This document shows, piece after piece, positions 63,586 to 64,000 of a stretch of DNA of 64,000 bases. The stretch's first letter is position 1. Each line of letters starts with the position of its first letter. The notes beneath the pieces are model-generated. The model was not told the origin of the DNA. It saw nothing but the letters and a program-made list of their open reading frames with translations, and did not search any database. Origin of the DNA: Amblyornis subalaris (Eukaryota > Chordata > Aves > Passeriformes > Ptilonorhynchidae); NCBI GenBank assembly GCA_018881555.1, contig JACAXG010000034.1, positions 2,614,615 to 2,678,614 of the forward strand, in the 5' to 3' direction. A program made the position numbers and the translations under genes.

Positions 63586-64000
63586 AGATATACAATGAGT
63601 TTGGAAAGAGGAGTTAACCAACAATGCTATGGCATCTGAAGACATTACTATTCAAAGGACACATGGGCCATTTACAGAGCTCCCTGTACTTTTTAAAAAG
63701 CTGTCTTCTGCATCCCACACAAGTAGCCCACTCCACAATATTTCTATTTGCATGCCTGTCCTTCTCTTCTTCATCTCTACCCCTGTGCACTCTAGTCCTA
63801 CACTTGCTTTTATTCAGTATTCTTCGTGTTCTGACCTAACACAGACCCTACTTGCTATCACACTTGCTGCTTAAATGTTCCAAACCTTTTCCCAATCTTT
63901 ATCTATCTTGCCAAAATGCACTATTAGAGCTTAGAAGAGGATTCTGCTGCTCGGTTAGGGATTAGTACCATCTTCTTTCCCCCTCCAGCTTCCCCCATTA

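Larger units (their letters stand above)
1..64000 (+). other. SLC9A9: SLC9A9 gene, internal portion (five coding exons plus introns)
   Basis: The window lies inside one gene on the + strand. Joining 9272-9360, 28533-28646, 30454-30565, 35914-36067 and 61559-61607 gives one open frame of 518 bases with no stop, matching human NHE9 from about residue 334 to 506. NHE9 is an electroneutral Na+(K+)/H+ antiporter of recycling and late endosomes; it lets protons leak from the lumen and so tunes endosomal pH and receptor recycling. It is preferred over the paralogues NHE6 and NHE7 because of NHE9-type residues such as FEFMNFLAENVIFCYMGLAL in exon B and [12 protein letters not shown] in exon D, where NHE6 differs at several positions. 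The comparison is from memory. The Asn-Asp ion-binding motif and N-terminal helices fall upstream, and most of the cytosolic tail falls downstream. Confidence 0.95.
61608..64000 (+). other. SLC9A9: 5' part of the SLC9A9 intron after exon E
   Basis: The intron begins GTATGTC. The next exon, expected to start near the NHE9 tail motif MTKAESARLF, was not found before the end of the window. The interval holds a short strong hairpin at 63093-63117 and a 20-bp imperfect tandem repeat at 63546-63585; otherwise nothing recognised. Confidence 0.85.

Noticed and set aside
61608..64000. Search for the next SLC9A9 exon (MTKAESARLF region)
   Set aside because: No sequence encoding this conserved tail motif with flanking splice sites was found, so the exon presumably lies beyond the window.
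1..64000. Prokaryotic-type features (operons, CRISPR, insertion sequences, ribosome binding sites) and tRNA/rRNA genes
   Set aside because: The spliced gene structure and CR1 repeats show vertebrate nuclear DNA. No tRNA- or rRNA-like sequence or spaced repeat array was seen.

Overview
This window is vertebrate nuclear DNA, most likely from a bird. It is AT-rich and almost entirely intronic. The only dispersed repeats I recognise are three decayed CR1 LINE fragments of the avian/sauropsid type; one keeps the CR1 3' end with its short ATTCTGTG-type repeats. Scattered single N bases show a draft assembly.

The only protein-coding gene I can support is part of SLC9A9 (NHE9, the endosomal Na+(K+)/H+ exchanger), on the + strand across the whole window. 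Five coding exons, here called A to E, lie at 9272-9360, 28533-28646, 30454-30565, 35914-36067 and 61559-61607. Each has usable splice sites, and all junction phases agree (A ends at phase 0, B at 0, C at 1, D at 2, E at 0). Joined, they encode 173 residues that align without gaps to about residues 334-506 of human NHE9: the last third of the membrane exchanger domain and the first residues of the cytosolic tail. The start of the gene, including the ion-binding Asn-Asp motif, lies upstream. The rest of the tail lies downstream.

Layout: 1-9271 is the end of an upstream intron; 9361-28532 is a 19.2-kb intron; 28647-30453 is a 1.8-kb intron; 30566-35913 is a 5.3-kb intron; 36068-61558 is a 25.5-kb intron; 61608-64000 is the start of another. 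The introns hold CR1 fragments, a (CA)n and a (GATA)n microsatellite, homopolymer runs, small tandem duplications and a few perfect inverted repeats. I found no convincing second gene, tRNA or other structured RNA.

Two things stand out. First, the 1.8-kb intron between exons B and C looks like a minor-spliceosome (U12-type) intron: its 5' end matches the U12 donor consensus over all nine positions, and a near-consensus U12 branch site lies 15 nt from its 3' end. Second, the same short intron holds an isolated GC-rich, CpG-dense segment (about 29440-29890) with a perfect GC box and a CTCF-like motif, in otherwise AT-rich sequence. It could be an intragenic promoter, enhancer or insulator.
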